DNA from: an uncultured Prevotellaceae bacterium
GTDB taxonomy: Bacteria > Bacteroidota > Bacteroidia > Bacteroidales > Bacteroidaceae
Direction: 5' to 3'
Assembly (NCBI GenBank): GCA_947165505.1
Contig: CAMVAT010000007.1
Coordinates: 1 to 64,000, forward strand
Length of the DNA: 64,000 bases
Shown here in pieces: positions 8,240 to 16,503 of this stretch (positions are counted from its first letter, which is position 1; the number at the start of each line of letters is the position of its first letter). Position numbers and translations under genes: made by a program. The notes below the pieces were generated by a model. That model worked only from the letters and a program-made list of their open reading frames with translations, was not told the origin of the DNA and ran no database searches.

Positions 8240-10024
8240 ATGGCACAAGAATTATTTGAACGAGTTGATAGACAGGTTGGCAATCTGTTAGCAGACGTTC
8301 TGCAAGGGAGAATCGGTCTGCCTGATCTTCAACGTCCTTTTGTGTGGGCTGACGCAAAAGTCCGCGATTTATTTGATTCTATGATGAAAGGGTTTCCTGT
8401 TGGATATGTGATGCTATGGGCATCTCCTGCAGATTATACCAATACGAAACAAATTGGCGAAGGTGAAAAACAATTTAAACGTCCTGATGACCTTGTAATA
8501 GATGGGCAACAACGTTTGACATCTCTTCTCGCCGCTATCAAAGGAATAAAAGTATTGGACAAGAACTTCATACATCGCAGAATAATGATATCCTTTGAAC
8601 CCCTTGCAAAAGAATTTCAGGTATGGACGAAGGCTTACGAACGCAGCTATCAGTACATTGCTGATATAGCAGAAGTATTCAAGGCATACGAGGCCAAAGA
8701 ATTGAGCAAATATCGTAGGGCACTGATCAAGCGGATGAATGAGGGACGTAAGAGGAACGAACAACCAGAACTAACCGATGAGGAAGAAGAGACGATAGAA
8801 AACAACATCAACTCTTTGCTTTCTCTTGACAATTATACTATCCCCACTTTGCGTATTCTATCTAAAGCAGACGAAGAAGACGTGGCAGAAATCTTCCGGC
8901 GCGTTAATTCAGGTGGCCAAAATCTTAACGAAAACAATTTTATAGAAACGCTTCTTGCCGTTTATGATAACGAAGTGCACGACAGGATTAAAAAGTTTTG
9001 CGCAGACTCGCGAATCCCTGCAAAAAACACTTCGTACAACCACATTATTGAGGTGGATCCTTCCCACATCATTCGCGCCGCAATCGCTTTTGGCTTCCAC
9101 CGTGCAAGGATGAAATATGGCTATAAATTACTCCGAGGTGATGACCTTGATGCCGGAACCACATCAACAGAAACTCGTGAGAAGAATATGCAGCTCTTTA
9201 GAGAAGCACTATCTAGAGTGATTAACTTGAACGATTGGCATGCTTTTATCAATCTTTTCTCTGAAGCAGGTTATTTGGGCAAAGGTCAGGTGAGATCAAA
9301 TTATGTTGTAGTTTACAGTTATGTTTTCTACCTCATGGGGAAATATGAATACAATGTGCAGCCATTGTTACTTCGTCAAGCCATCATTCGCTGGATTTTT
9401 ATGGCGACCATAACATCTTTCTATTCTAGTTCACCAGAATCAACGGTTGAACGCCAACTGGCAGATTTGCGTAGCGTCCATTCTGCTGAAGCATTTCTGG
9501 AGTTTTTGGATAATTCTGTAAAAATGAAGATGAATGAAACATACTTTTCTGTGGAATTGGTAAAGGATCTCACTTCTTCATCAGCAAACTCACCTCTATG
9601 GTTTGGGTATGTGGCGGCTATTAATGTTTTGGGGACACCCATGTTGTTTTCCAATACACCCCAATCAATGTATTGGGTAGTTGGAGCCGACGGAGAAAAG
9701 AAGTCAATAGACAAGCATCATATTTTTCCAAAGCACTATTTGGAAAAGATTGGGATTACAGACGACCGGGTACGTAATCAACTCGCCAACTTTACCTATC
9801 TAGACTACAATACAAATATTGACATTTCTGATGATGCCCCTTCTTTATATGTTGATAAATTTAGGAAAAGGTATGGCGAAGAAGCTTATGCCAAGCATTT
9901 AGCGAATAATGCCATACCTATGGGATTTGAAAACTTAAACTATTTCGATTTTTTAAATCAACGCCGCATTTTGATGTCAGAAATAATCAAAAAAGCTTAC
10001 AATAAGCTTTGGCAAAATAGTTAA
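8240..10024 (+). CDS. DUF262 (GmrSD/ParB-like) protein with C-terminal HNH-like motif
   Basis: A 594-residue protein. The N-terminus has the DUF262 hallmarks: LPDLQRPFVW near residue 30 and IDGQQR at about 87-92, the latter being the nucleotide-binding/ParB-like motif also found in GmrS. The C-terminal third contains DKHHIFPKHYLE (about 490-500) followed by NQLANFTYLD, the His-His-x-x-Pro pattern of DUF1524/HNH nucleases. Relatives in the GmrSD type IV restriction family cut modified phage DNA. This protein is shorter than full GmrSD fusions, and its target is unknown. It sits between a winged-helix gene and a secreted orphan, 16 bases before the latter. I consider it a likely defence protein. 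Confidence 0.8.
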   Translation: MAQELFERVDRQVGNLLADVLQGRIGLPDLQRPFVWADAKVRDLFDSMMKGFPVGYVMLWASPADYTNTKQIGEGEKQFKRPDDLVIDGQQRLTSLLAAIKGIKVLDKNFIHRRIMISFEPLAKEFQVWTKAYERSYQYIADIAEVFKAYEAKELSKYRRALIKRMNEGRKRNEQPELTDEEEETIENNINSLLSLDNYTIPTLRILSKADEEDVAEIFRRVNSGGQNLNENNFIETLLAVYDNEVHDRIKKFCADSRIPAKNTSYNHIIEVDPSHIIRAAIAFGFHRARMKYGYKLLRGDDLDAGTTSTETREKNMQLFREALSRVINLNDWHAFINLFSEAGYLGKGQVRSNYVVVYSYVFYLMGKYEYNVQPLLLRQAIIRWIFMATITSFYSSSPESTVERQLADLRSVHSAEAFLEFLDNSVKMKMNETYFSVELVKDLTSSSANSPLWFGYVAAINVLGTPMLFSNTPQSMYWVVGADGEKKSIDKHHIFPKHYLEKIGITDDRVRNQLANFTYLDYNTNIDISDDAPSLYVDKFRKRYGEEAYAKHLANNAIPMGFENLNYFDFLNQRRILMSEIIKKAYNKLWQNS

Positions 10025-10040
10025 CAATATAATTGAAGCC

Positions 10041-11198
10041 ATGAAGAAAAACGTTTTGTTATGCATGCTTTGCTGGGCATGTTCGATGGTTTATGGGCAG
10101 GTTTACAATGAGTCCAATTCGTTGGTGAGAAAGGCTTTGGTGCTTTACACCAAAGACAGCAAAGGATTCTATCATCAACAGGAGAACGTCACCTTACCAT
10201 TCGTAAGTGGGATTGTTGACAATTATGCTTATGACAAAAAATCACATGAGTTGTATGTTGTGACTGCCAATGAAAATGTTGTTATCACTGTTGCTAATGA
10301 TTACGCAAAGTTTTTGAAGAAGAATAAAAGCATACCACAATTAAAGGGTGAAGAGCTTGCGACCGCTATATCAAGAGAGAATATGAAACTCGAAGAGAAG
10401 TTTAAGCGTTTGAATCATGAACGACAAAAAAGCATTGAAGATTCAATCGCCAAGGCTAAGATTGATTCAATTGCCAAGGCGCGTGAGGACTCCATCAGGT
10501 TGGCAGGCTTGGCTAGAATGAAAGAGAACTATAGAAAAGCACATGACTGGAGATGGGTGCCGGTGAACAAGGCTTCTTTTAAATGCTCGTTATGTGACAA
10601 GAGTATAGTTTCTAAGGATTCTCTCTTCTGTATAGGATTTAGGAACGACACCCTTCTCAATTTGACATGGGAAAGCCTAGCGTTGGAGGTGAATTATCCA
10701 CAAATTCACAAATTGCATGTACCCCCTATAACGAAGGAAAACACAGATTTCAGATACCATTTTGAAGTGTATGGCGACAGCTTGAGAAATAACGCCGAAA
10801 AGATTAGCGATATTAAAATGACAAACGACATTTTGTTGTTGGATGCTATTGAGAAAGTTGAGAAAATTGCCCCATACGGATATTTCAACGATTGGGGGTG
10901 GGATGAAGAATACGGTAGTATTTCATTCTACTTTAAATACACGAATACGAATAAATCGACAATAAAGTATATTGATGTATATTGGAAAGTGACCAACGAT
11001 GTTAACGACGTTCGAAAAACAGGTCATTTTAAGGGAACAGGACCGTTGGAGCAATGGGGAACAGCCAGTTGGGACTGGGATTATTCTTCATATTACGTCG
11101 CTGGGGATGCTACAAATATGAAAATCACAAAAGTAATCATCACATACACCAATGGTTCACAAAAGACACTTACAGGGTCAATGATTAAATACGATTAG
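10041..11198 (+). CDS. Secreted protein of unknown function with a charged coiled-coil stretch
   Basis: A 385-residue protein with a clear signal peptide (MKKNVLLCMLCWACSMVYGQ). Residues about 110-160 are highly charged and repeat a DSIAKA motif (EDSIAKAKIDSIAKAREDS), predicting a coiled coil. Near residue 175 a CSLC pair with a following cysteine (about 195) could bind metal. The C-terminal half reads as beta-rich sequence. It follows the DUF262 gene by 16 bases on the same strand, so it is probably co-transcribed, though an exported product is unusual beside a nuclease-like gene. I do not recognise a family. Confidence 0.6.
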   Translation: MKKNVLLCMLCWACSMVYGQVYNESNSLVRKALVLYTKDSKGFYHQQENVTLPFVSGIVDNYAYDKKSHELYVVTANENVVITVANDYAKFLKKNKSIPQLKGEELATAISRENMKLEEKFKRLNHERQKSIEDSIAKAKIDSIAKAREDSIRLAGLARMKENYRKAHDWRWVPVNKASFKCSLCDKSIVSKDSLFCIGFRNDTLLNLTWESLALEVNYPQIHKLHVPPITKENTDFRYHFEVYGDSLRNNAEKISDIKMTNDILLLDAIEKVEKIAPYGYFNDWGWDEEYGSISFYFKYTNTNKSTIKYIDVYWKVTNDVNDVRKTGHFKGTGPLEQWGTASWDWDYSSYYVAGDATNMKITKVIITYTNGSQKTLTGSMIKYD

Positions 11199-11531
11199 CC
11201 CATTCTATTAATCATTTAGCTAATCATTTAGCCCGCGTGAAGGATTAGTGAGAGAATCAAGTGGGAAAAGTGTTAATAAGGAAAAGATTCTTCTTTCTTC
11301 TATGGCATGTTTCACGATTTGGAACAACTTGCAACTAGTTTTGCAGCAGATTACAAAAGTAATCCAACCAGCGTTAGGGCGCGAGCATGCAGGGGGCCAC
11401 GAAAGTGGAGCCTCCCATACCAATTAAGACAAGAAAGAATTGCATTTTTTAGTTGGAAAGGCCTATAATTCATTTTTTTTCGTACTTTTGCAGAAGAAAA
11501 GAGTATTCATTTAGAACGCTTTTGAATAATT
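11199..11531. other. AT-rich gap with one promoter box
   Basis: No gene is visible. The start repeats the phrase taATCATTTAGC twice (about 11209-11233), echoing the 24-bp repeats at 1541. A TAnnTTTG box (TACTTTTG, 11483-11490) lies 41 bases before the relic frame at 11532. Confidence 0.5.
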
Positions 11532-11879
11532 ATGAAGAAGATATTAAGAACCGATTGGGAACGCTAGAAAAACAGCGAAGAGTGCAAGAATGTAATAGCA
11601 CAATTTAATCGCCTGACATCATTAGAGTGTACGGCAGAAGAGATGTATGCTATCATCAAACGCGAACCCTATATTTGCCCCAAATACTACGACCAAGGCG
11701 TATCTTATGCCAAATGGGGAGAGGCAAAAGTCATGGTGCTGTGTGATAAAAATCAGATTAGGGTTTACGAACGAGACAAGAATGGATAATTTGATAAAGA
11801 CAAGAGAACCCTATCCCGTTGGGAGGAAATGGAGAACTTGGAGAAATATAATGAATTGAAACGTATGCTTAATATTTAG
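11532..11879 (+). pseudogene. Relic of a small gene with two in-frame stop codons
   Basis: One reading frame runs from ATG 11532 to TAG 11877-11879 and is protein-like throughout, but is broken by TAG at 11565-11567 and TAA at 11787-11789. It reads MKKILRTDWER, stop, KNSEECKNVIAQFNRLTSLE and onward to QIRVYERDKNG, stop, FDKDKRTLSRWEEMENLEKY and on to the end. Frame and amino-acid character are unchanged across both stops, which points to recent nonsense mutations rather than chance. A -7 box lies upstream at 11483. I do not recognise the family. Confidence 0.6.
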
Positions 11880-11881
11880 TT

Positions 11882-12292
11882 ATGGCAAAGGATTTGACGG
11901 TATCGCAGATTGAGCGGCAGAATGTGCTGAATAATACGGCGGCTCTGCCGAGGATACAGGAAGCTCTTGAGATTGAGGCTTTGGAGTTTCAAGGAGTTTA
12001 CTATGTGACAAAACAAATGGCAGCAGATTATTATGGCGTTGAACTGCGAACTATAGAGAATTGCTTAGCGGACAATGAAGAGGAATTACGCCATAATGGT
12101 TATCGTTTATAGAAGGGTAACTCACTGAAAGAATTTAAGTTACATTTTGCTCCCGAAATCTTTTTCGGGAGCAAAAACGACCAAATCCTATTATTCGCCT
12201 ATAACAGAATTGCAATTGGCTTTCCCTTCGGCTGCCGACAGCTGGTTCCAACCGAGCAAGACACATACACCGAAAATGGCATGCAGGTGTAG
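11882..12292 (+). pseudogene. Truncated DNA-binding-like gene with an in-frame TAG
   Basis: ATG 11882 opens 76 codons (MAKDLTVSQIERQNVLNNTA to EEELRHNGYRL) ending with TAG at 12110-12112. The same frame continues as KGNSLKEFKLHFAPEIF for a further 59 codons. From memory, Bacteroidetes proteins that begin like this one have the KGxxLKEFK segment in line after the NGY, which would make the stop a nonsense mutation. Beyond SKNDQ the continuation is less convincing and may have decayed. The first part resembles a small helix-turn-helix domain (AADYYGVELRTIENCL). It begins three bases after the preceding relic. It might still make a short protein. Confidence 0.5.
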
Positions 12293-12301
12293 CGATAGTC
12301 A

Positions 12302-12395
12302 GCCGTAAGTATGCCAAAAATGGTAGTTACGGCGGCATTATCGGCGATAGTATGGCCGTAAGTATGTTAAAAAAAGTAGTTACGGCGGCATTATC
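12302..12395 (+). repeat. Two 41-bp direct repeats before the ATPase promoter
   Basis: Copies at 12302-12342 and 12355-12395 share GCCGTAAGTATG and TAGTTACGGCGGCATTATC, with a few differences in the A-rich middle; they are offset by 53 bases. The second copy ends one base before the -33 element (TTG 12397-12399) of the next gene, so they may be operator sites. Confidence 0.75.
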
Positions 12396-12396
12396 C

Positions 12397-12427
12397 TTGC
12401 ATTTTTAATAATAAATGCTTATCTTTG
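12397..12427 (+). promoter_or_regulatory. Promoter of the AAA ATPase gene
   Basis: TTG at 12397-12399, a 20-base spacer and TATCTTTG at 12420-12427 match the Bacteroidales -33/-7 pattern well. The ATG at 12441 lies only 13 bases beyond the -7 box, so the leader would be very short. Confidence 0.7.
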
Positions 12428-12440
12428 CCCCAAAAAAGAC

Positions 12441-13904
12441 ATGCAGAGAGAAACACAATTGATAGGGCGCGAGTATGAGAGCCAAATCCTTAGGAACTAC
12501 CTTCAATCGCCAAAAGCCGAGTTGGTAGCAGTTTATGGTCGTCGCCGTGTGGGCAAGACATTCCTTGTGAAACATATACTTGGCGACGATGTAGATTTTT
12601 ACTTTACAGGCATGTATGACACCCCCCGTGCGTTGCAACTCCTTCAATTCCAGAAAGAATTAGCTCGTTTTTCGGGCAAGTCAGCGGGTAAATTGAAGGA
12701 CTGGTTCTCTGCCTTCGACGCATTGCGGGATTACCTGAAGAGCTTGAAAAAAGAACGTATTATCATATTTCTGGACGAACTGCCTTGGATGGACACACCC
12801 AGAAGTAATTTTCTATCCGCATTTTCATATTTCTGGAATATGTGGGCATCTGATCAGTCGCGTTTGAAACTGATTGTATGCGGGTCTGCCACAACATGGA
12901 TGCTGGACAAGCTTGTAGGCGACAAGGGGGGACTTTACGGGCGTGTTTGCCGGTCTATATACTTAGCCCCATTCACTTTGCACGAAACAGAATTATTTCT
13001 TCGAGAGTTGAAAGGCATGGAATTGAGCCGTTTTCAGGTTTTGGAGACCTATATGATTTTGGGTGGCATTCCATATTATTTGGATATGCTGGAGAAAGGG
13101 ATTCCCATGAGCAGGAATATAGACCGTCTTCTTTTCCATTATCAAGCCCCTCTACGTGTGGAATACGATTTTCTGTTTCGCTCGTTGTTCAAGGAGTCTA
13201 ACATATACCGCCGTGTAGTGGAGACACTTTCTGGCAAATTAAAAGGCATGACGCGCGCCGACATTATTGCATCTGCCAAATTGCCTGAGGGCGGTAATAT
13301 GACGGAGGTACTTGATAATCTCTGCAAATGCGACTTTCTCCGTAAATATTCTGCCATCGGCAAGACCGAGCGTGACACCATGTATCAATTGGCTGATTTA
13401 TTTTCACTGTTTCATCTTCGTTTCGTAGCCGACAACCATGGTCAGGATGAAAACCTCTGGACAAATATGCTTTTGTCGCCACAGAAAGCATCATGGTCGG
13501 GCTATGCCTTCGAACAGGTTTGTCTGCATCATTTGCCGGAAATCAAGCAAAGCCTGGGGATTTCCGGAGTATTGAGCAACGCACACTCTTGGCAATGCAA
13601 GCCTTTTGTGGATAGTGACGGTACAGCGTGGAAAGGGGGTCAGATAGATTTGCTTATCGACCGTAATGACGGCGTTGTCAACCTATGCGAAATGAAATTT
13701 TGCCATGACAAATATGTCTTGACGAAAGAATATGAGGAGCACTTACGCTACCGTGCCTCTCTGTTTCGTCAGGCTACGGGCAGCAAGAAAGCACTCACGC
13801 ACACCTTTGTGACGACGTATGGCCTGCGGCAGAACAGCCACAGCGGAATAGTGCAGAGTGAAGTGACCATGGACGACTTGTTTCAACAGCGGCGGCTGGG
13901 CTGA
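12441..13904 (+). CDS. AAA ATPase with DUF234/PD-(D/E)XK-like C-terminus
   Basis: A 487-residue protein. Walker A is GRRRVGKT (residues 33-40) and Walker B is IIIFLDELPWMD (near 110-121), as in the archaeal-type ATPase family common in Bacteroidetes. A winged-helix-like middle (about 260-330) is followed by a C-terminal domain with GQIDLLIDR and NLCEMKF, matching the D-x(n)-E-x-K active-site layout of PD-(D/E)XK nucleases (DUF234 group). The role is not established; relatives are often in mobile or defence regions. It ends 10 bases before the convergent receptor gene with no clear terminator between them. Confidence 0.8.
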   Translation: MQRETQLIGREYESQILRNYLQSPKAELVAVYGRRRVGKTFLVKHILGDDVDFYFTGMYDTPRALQLLQFQKELARFSGKSAGKLKDWFSAFDALRDYLKSLKKERIIIFLDELPWMDTPRSNFLSAFSYFWNMWASDQSRLKLIVCGSATTWMLDKLVGDKGGLYGRVCRSIYLAPFTLHETELFLRELKGMELSRFQVLETYMILGGIPYYLDMLEKGIPMSRNIDRLLFHYQAPLRVEYDFLFRSLFKESNIYRRVVETLSGKLKGMTRADIIASAKLPEGGNMTEVLDNLCKCDFLRKYSAIGKTERDTMYQLADLFSLFHLRFVADNHGQDENLWTNMLLSPQKASWSGYAFEQVCLHHLPEIKQSLGISGVLSNAHSWQCKPFVDSDGTAWKGGQIDLLIDRNDGVVNLCEMKFCHDKYVLTKEYEEHLRYRASLFRQATGSKKALTHTFVTTYGLRQNSHSGIVQSEVTMDDLFQQRRLG

Positions 13905-13914
13905 CGCCCACACG

Positions 13915-16311
13915 TCACATTCTGGCCTTCTGCTTGTCGCCAGCACCCGAGCCGCGATATTTTGAGCGTGCCTCGTTGAATTTCCATGCGATGTCGAGGA
14001 TGAAGGTGCGCCGTGAGGGGTTGTGGACGGTGAGGTCGCGCAATCCGTAGATGACAGCATCCGTCTTATTGGTATTGAAGAGGTCGATGCAGCGCAGGTC
14101 GGCGGTCAGCGTGCCCAGCCGGCGCAGGTTGAAGTCTTTCTGCACCCCGAGACTGCCCACAAGGCGCGGCTTCGTGATACGGAAGTTATTGTAGTCGCCT
14201 TTGGTGGCCCATTCCACATCGGCGCTGAGACGCAAGGCCCGGGGCAGTTCGAAAGTGTTACGCCATGAGCCGTTGAGCCATGGCCTGCTGAGCGTGATGA
14301 CATCGCCGGCAGCCGTGGGCGACTGATAGTTTTGAAACATCGCCACGACGCTCCACGTAGGATGCCAGCAGCCGAAGACAGGGCGTGCCGAGGCCACGAC
14401 GGTAAGGCGGTCGTAGTCTTTGCTACTGTTGACATTGCGCACGAGGCTGACGAGGGGGTCGTCAGAACCGGGATAAGGTTCGGTTGACATCGTCATGGCG
14501 TCTTTCACACGTGCATAATTGAGTGTCAGGTTCATCCATTTGTATGCGCCGTTGAGCACGAGGCTGTGTGTATAGGCGGGTTTGAGGTAGGGGTTGCCGC
14601 TCTGGTAGGTATAGCGGTTGATATACACTGTGGAACTGGTCAGGTTGGCGTAGCCGGGGCGCTCGATGTCGGCACGGTAAGAGAGTGAGAGTTGCACCCC
14701 GCCTATGGGAGCGGAGATGACAGCCGTAGGAAACCAGTCGCCATAGTTGCGGCACACCTCATCCTCCTTCACGCCGAAGTTGAAATACTCGTTGGCGAGA
14801 TGCTCATATCGCAGTCCTACCTGTGCGAACACTCGGCCGAACTGCCGTCCATACTCGGCGAAGACCGCCGCCGACCGCTCGTTGATTTCCGTGTCGGTGG
14901 TCTTCACGGGCACGGCATCAGTTGCTTTGAAGTCGTAGGCATCGGTGCGGTGGTTGTAACTATACTCACCGCCGACCGACAGATTGCCCTTGGCGACGGG
15001 ATAGCCGAAGATGAGTTTTGAGGCCCAGAAATTGTTGGTGCTGATGGTATTGCTCTCGATGGCACGATTGACGGGAGCGTCCTGAGGGCCCTTCGTCATC
15101 TCCTTGGTGCTGCCGGGCGACTGCGTGTCGTCGAACAGTCCGTCGATATTCATGTCGATGGACAGCCGACCCACCTTGCCGCTGTAGTAGATGTTGAAGA
15201 TATGTTTTTTAAACTCGTCCTCCTGTGTGATGTCGCTCTCCGACCGTTCGTAGTACATGTCGTTCTCGTAGTTGTCGGTCAGGTACATGCCGCTGTACTT
15301 ACCGTTAGGATGGCGGTCATATTTGTAGTACGCCCCGAAACTATGGTTCTCGTTGAGCATATAGTTCACTTGCAACTGCGGCGACCACCCCTTCCACGTG
15401 TTTTTTGACTCCTGCGAACTGACAGCCGTGATGAAGTCATGTCCGGCACGATAAGTCAGGGTATTGTCTTGAAAGGACTTCCCGTGACCATAGCGCCCCA
15501 CCCAGAACGAGGCATTGATGTCGAGTCCGCCCGTGCGATAGTTGGCGCCGAGCAGATTGGTCAGCGTATGGCCATATTGATACATGCACTCGGCGCTGTC
15601 GTAGAAGCTGAGCCCCTCGCCCTGCGCCTTCTTCAGCGTGATGCGCACCACAGCCCTGGTCGATGCGGCATAGCGCGCACCGGGGTTCTGCACCACATCC
15701 ACATGTTGTATCTGCTCGGAGCGGAGCCGCGACAGCTCTTTCAAGTCGAGCACCCTCCGTCCGTTGATATATACCTCGGCATCGCCCCTGCCCAGCACTT
15801 TGACCGCCCCGTCGCGCTCCGCCTCCAACGACGGTATTTTGGCCAGCGCATCGCTCACCGTCCCGGCCTTCTCCAATATAGAGCCTGCCACCGTGGTGCG
15901 CATGGCATCGCCCTTGGCGTACGTCTTAGGCAGATCACCTTTCACCACCACTTCGCCAAGCACCGTCGCATCCTCCCTCATGCGGATGTTCAGTCTGTCG
16001 GCCGCCTGATAAGGGATATAAAGCGTCTCGTAGCCTATGCTGGACAGTTTCAGCAGACCTTCGCTCTGCTTGGTGACGATATTGAACACCCCCTGCTCAT
16101 CGGTCACCGCCCCTTGAACGAAGGCCGAATCGGGCAGTGAGAGCAACACCACATTCACAAAGGGCAACGGCTGTCCGTTCTCGTCGGTCACTACTCCCCC
16201 CACGTCTTGTTTTTTTGTCCAGGCCGACAGACTCACCATGACGGCAGCGATGATGGCAGCCATTCTCATACTTGTTGTACTCATACTATTTTGCTTAAAA
16301 ATTGACTTCAT
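13915..16311 (-). CDS. Outer-membrane beta-barrel receptor (TonB-dependent receptor-like)
   Basis: A 798-residue protein from the ATG at 16311. A signal sequence (MRMAAIIAAVMVSLSA) is followed by a carboxypeptidase-regulatory-like domain (GGVVTDENGQPLPFVNVVLL), a plug domain (EVVVKG to VYINGRRVLDLKELSRL) and a long beta-barrel of alternating aromatic strands ending in DIAWKFNE. No SusD partner is adjacent, so this is the outer-membrane-barrel class often paired with LytTR regulators rather than a SusCD system. A longer frame from 16356 is rejected because the -7 box (TACTTTTG, minus strand, 16358-16365) sits directly before it. It diverges from the LytTR gene, with shared control DNA between them. 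Confidence 0.85.
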   Translation of the reverse strand: MKSIFKQNSMSTTSMRMAAIIAAVMVSLSAWTKKQDVGGVVTDENGQPLPFVNVVLLSLPDSAFVQGAVTDEQGVFNIVTKQSEGLLKLSSIGYETLYIPYQAADRLNIRMREDATVLGEVVVKGDLPKTYAKGDAMRTTVAGSILEKAGTVSDALAKIPSLEAERDGAVKVLGRGDAEVYINGRRVLDLKELSRLRSEQIQHVDVVQNPGARYAASTRAVVRITLKKAQGEGLSFYDSAECMYQYGHTLTNLLGANYRTGGLDINASFWVGRYGHGKSFQDNTLTYRAGHDFITAVSSQESKNTWKGWSPQLQVNYMLNENHSFGAYYKYDRHPNGKYSGMYLTDNYENDMYYERSESDITQEDEFKKHIFNIYYSGKVGRLSIDMNIDGLFDDTQSPGSTKEMTKGPQDAPVNRAIESNTISTNNFWASKLIFGYPVAKGNLSVGGEYSYNHRTDAYDFKATDAVPVKTTDTEINERSAAVFAEYGRQFGRVFAQVGLRYEHLANEYFNFGVKEDEVCRNYGDWFPTAVISAPIGGVQLSLSYRADIERPGYANLTSSTVYINRYTYQSGNPYLKPAYTHSLVLNGAYKWMNLTLNYARVKDAMTMSTEPYPGSDDPLVSLVRNVNSSKDYDRLTVVASARPVFGCWHPTWSVVAMFQNYQSPTAAGDVITLSRPWLNGSWRNTFELPRALRLSADVEWATKGDYNNFRITKPRLVGSLGVQKDFNLRRLGTLTADLRCIDLFNTNKTDAVIYGLRDLTVHNPSRRTFILDIAWKFNEARSKYRGSGAGDKQKARM

Positions 16312-16357
16312 ATTGACGCCGCCGTAAAGAAGAGCGGCAACGGTGTGAAAACACATG

Positions 16358-16365
16358 CAAAAGTA
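16358..16365 (-). promoter_or_regulatory. -7 box of the outer-membrane receptor gene
   Basis: CAAAAGTA on the plus strand reads TACTTTTG on the minus strand, fitting TAnnTTTG. The receptor ATG at 16311 lies 46 bases downstream. Confidence 0.6.
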
Positions 16366-16414
16366 GGCCTTGGTGAGAATGCCTGCAAATAAATGGGATA
16401 TTCTGCCGATTTAT

Positions 16415-16465
16415 GTGACGAATGGCACTTGCGAGTGACAAAAGGCATAAATTGTGACAAAAGGT
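16415..16465 (+). promoter_or_regulatory. Three phased direct repeats, candidate LytTR operator
   Basis: GTGACGAATGGC (16415-16426), GTGACAAAAGGC (16435-16446) and GTGACAAAAGGT (16454-16465) are spaced 20 and 19 bases start to start, so they lie on the same face of the helix. LytTR domains bind pairs of direct repeats about two turns apart. The array ends immediately before the -33 TTG (16466-16468) of the LytTR gene, in the region shared with the receptor gene, so autoregulation and control of the receptor are both plausible. Confidence 0.6.
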
Positions 16466-16496
16466 TTGGTGATATGGTATAAAGGTATTACCTTTG
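16466..16496 (+). promoter_or_regulatory. Promoter of the LytTR regulator gene
   Basis: TTG (16466-16468), 20-base spacer and TACCTTTG (16489-16496) match the Bacteroidales consensus. The ATG at 16504 is only 7 bases beyond the -7 box, which predicts a leaderless mRNA. Confidence 0.7.
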
Positions 16497-16503
16497 TCAA
16501 CTC

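Noticed and set aside
11647..11859. A 70-codon plus-strand frame
   Set aside because: Out of frame with the more protein-like relic frame 11532-11879.
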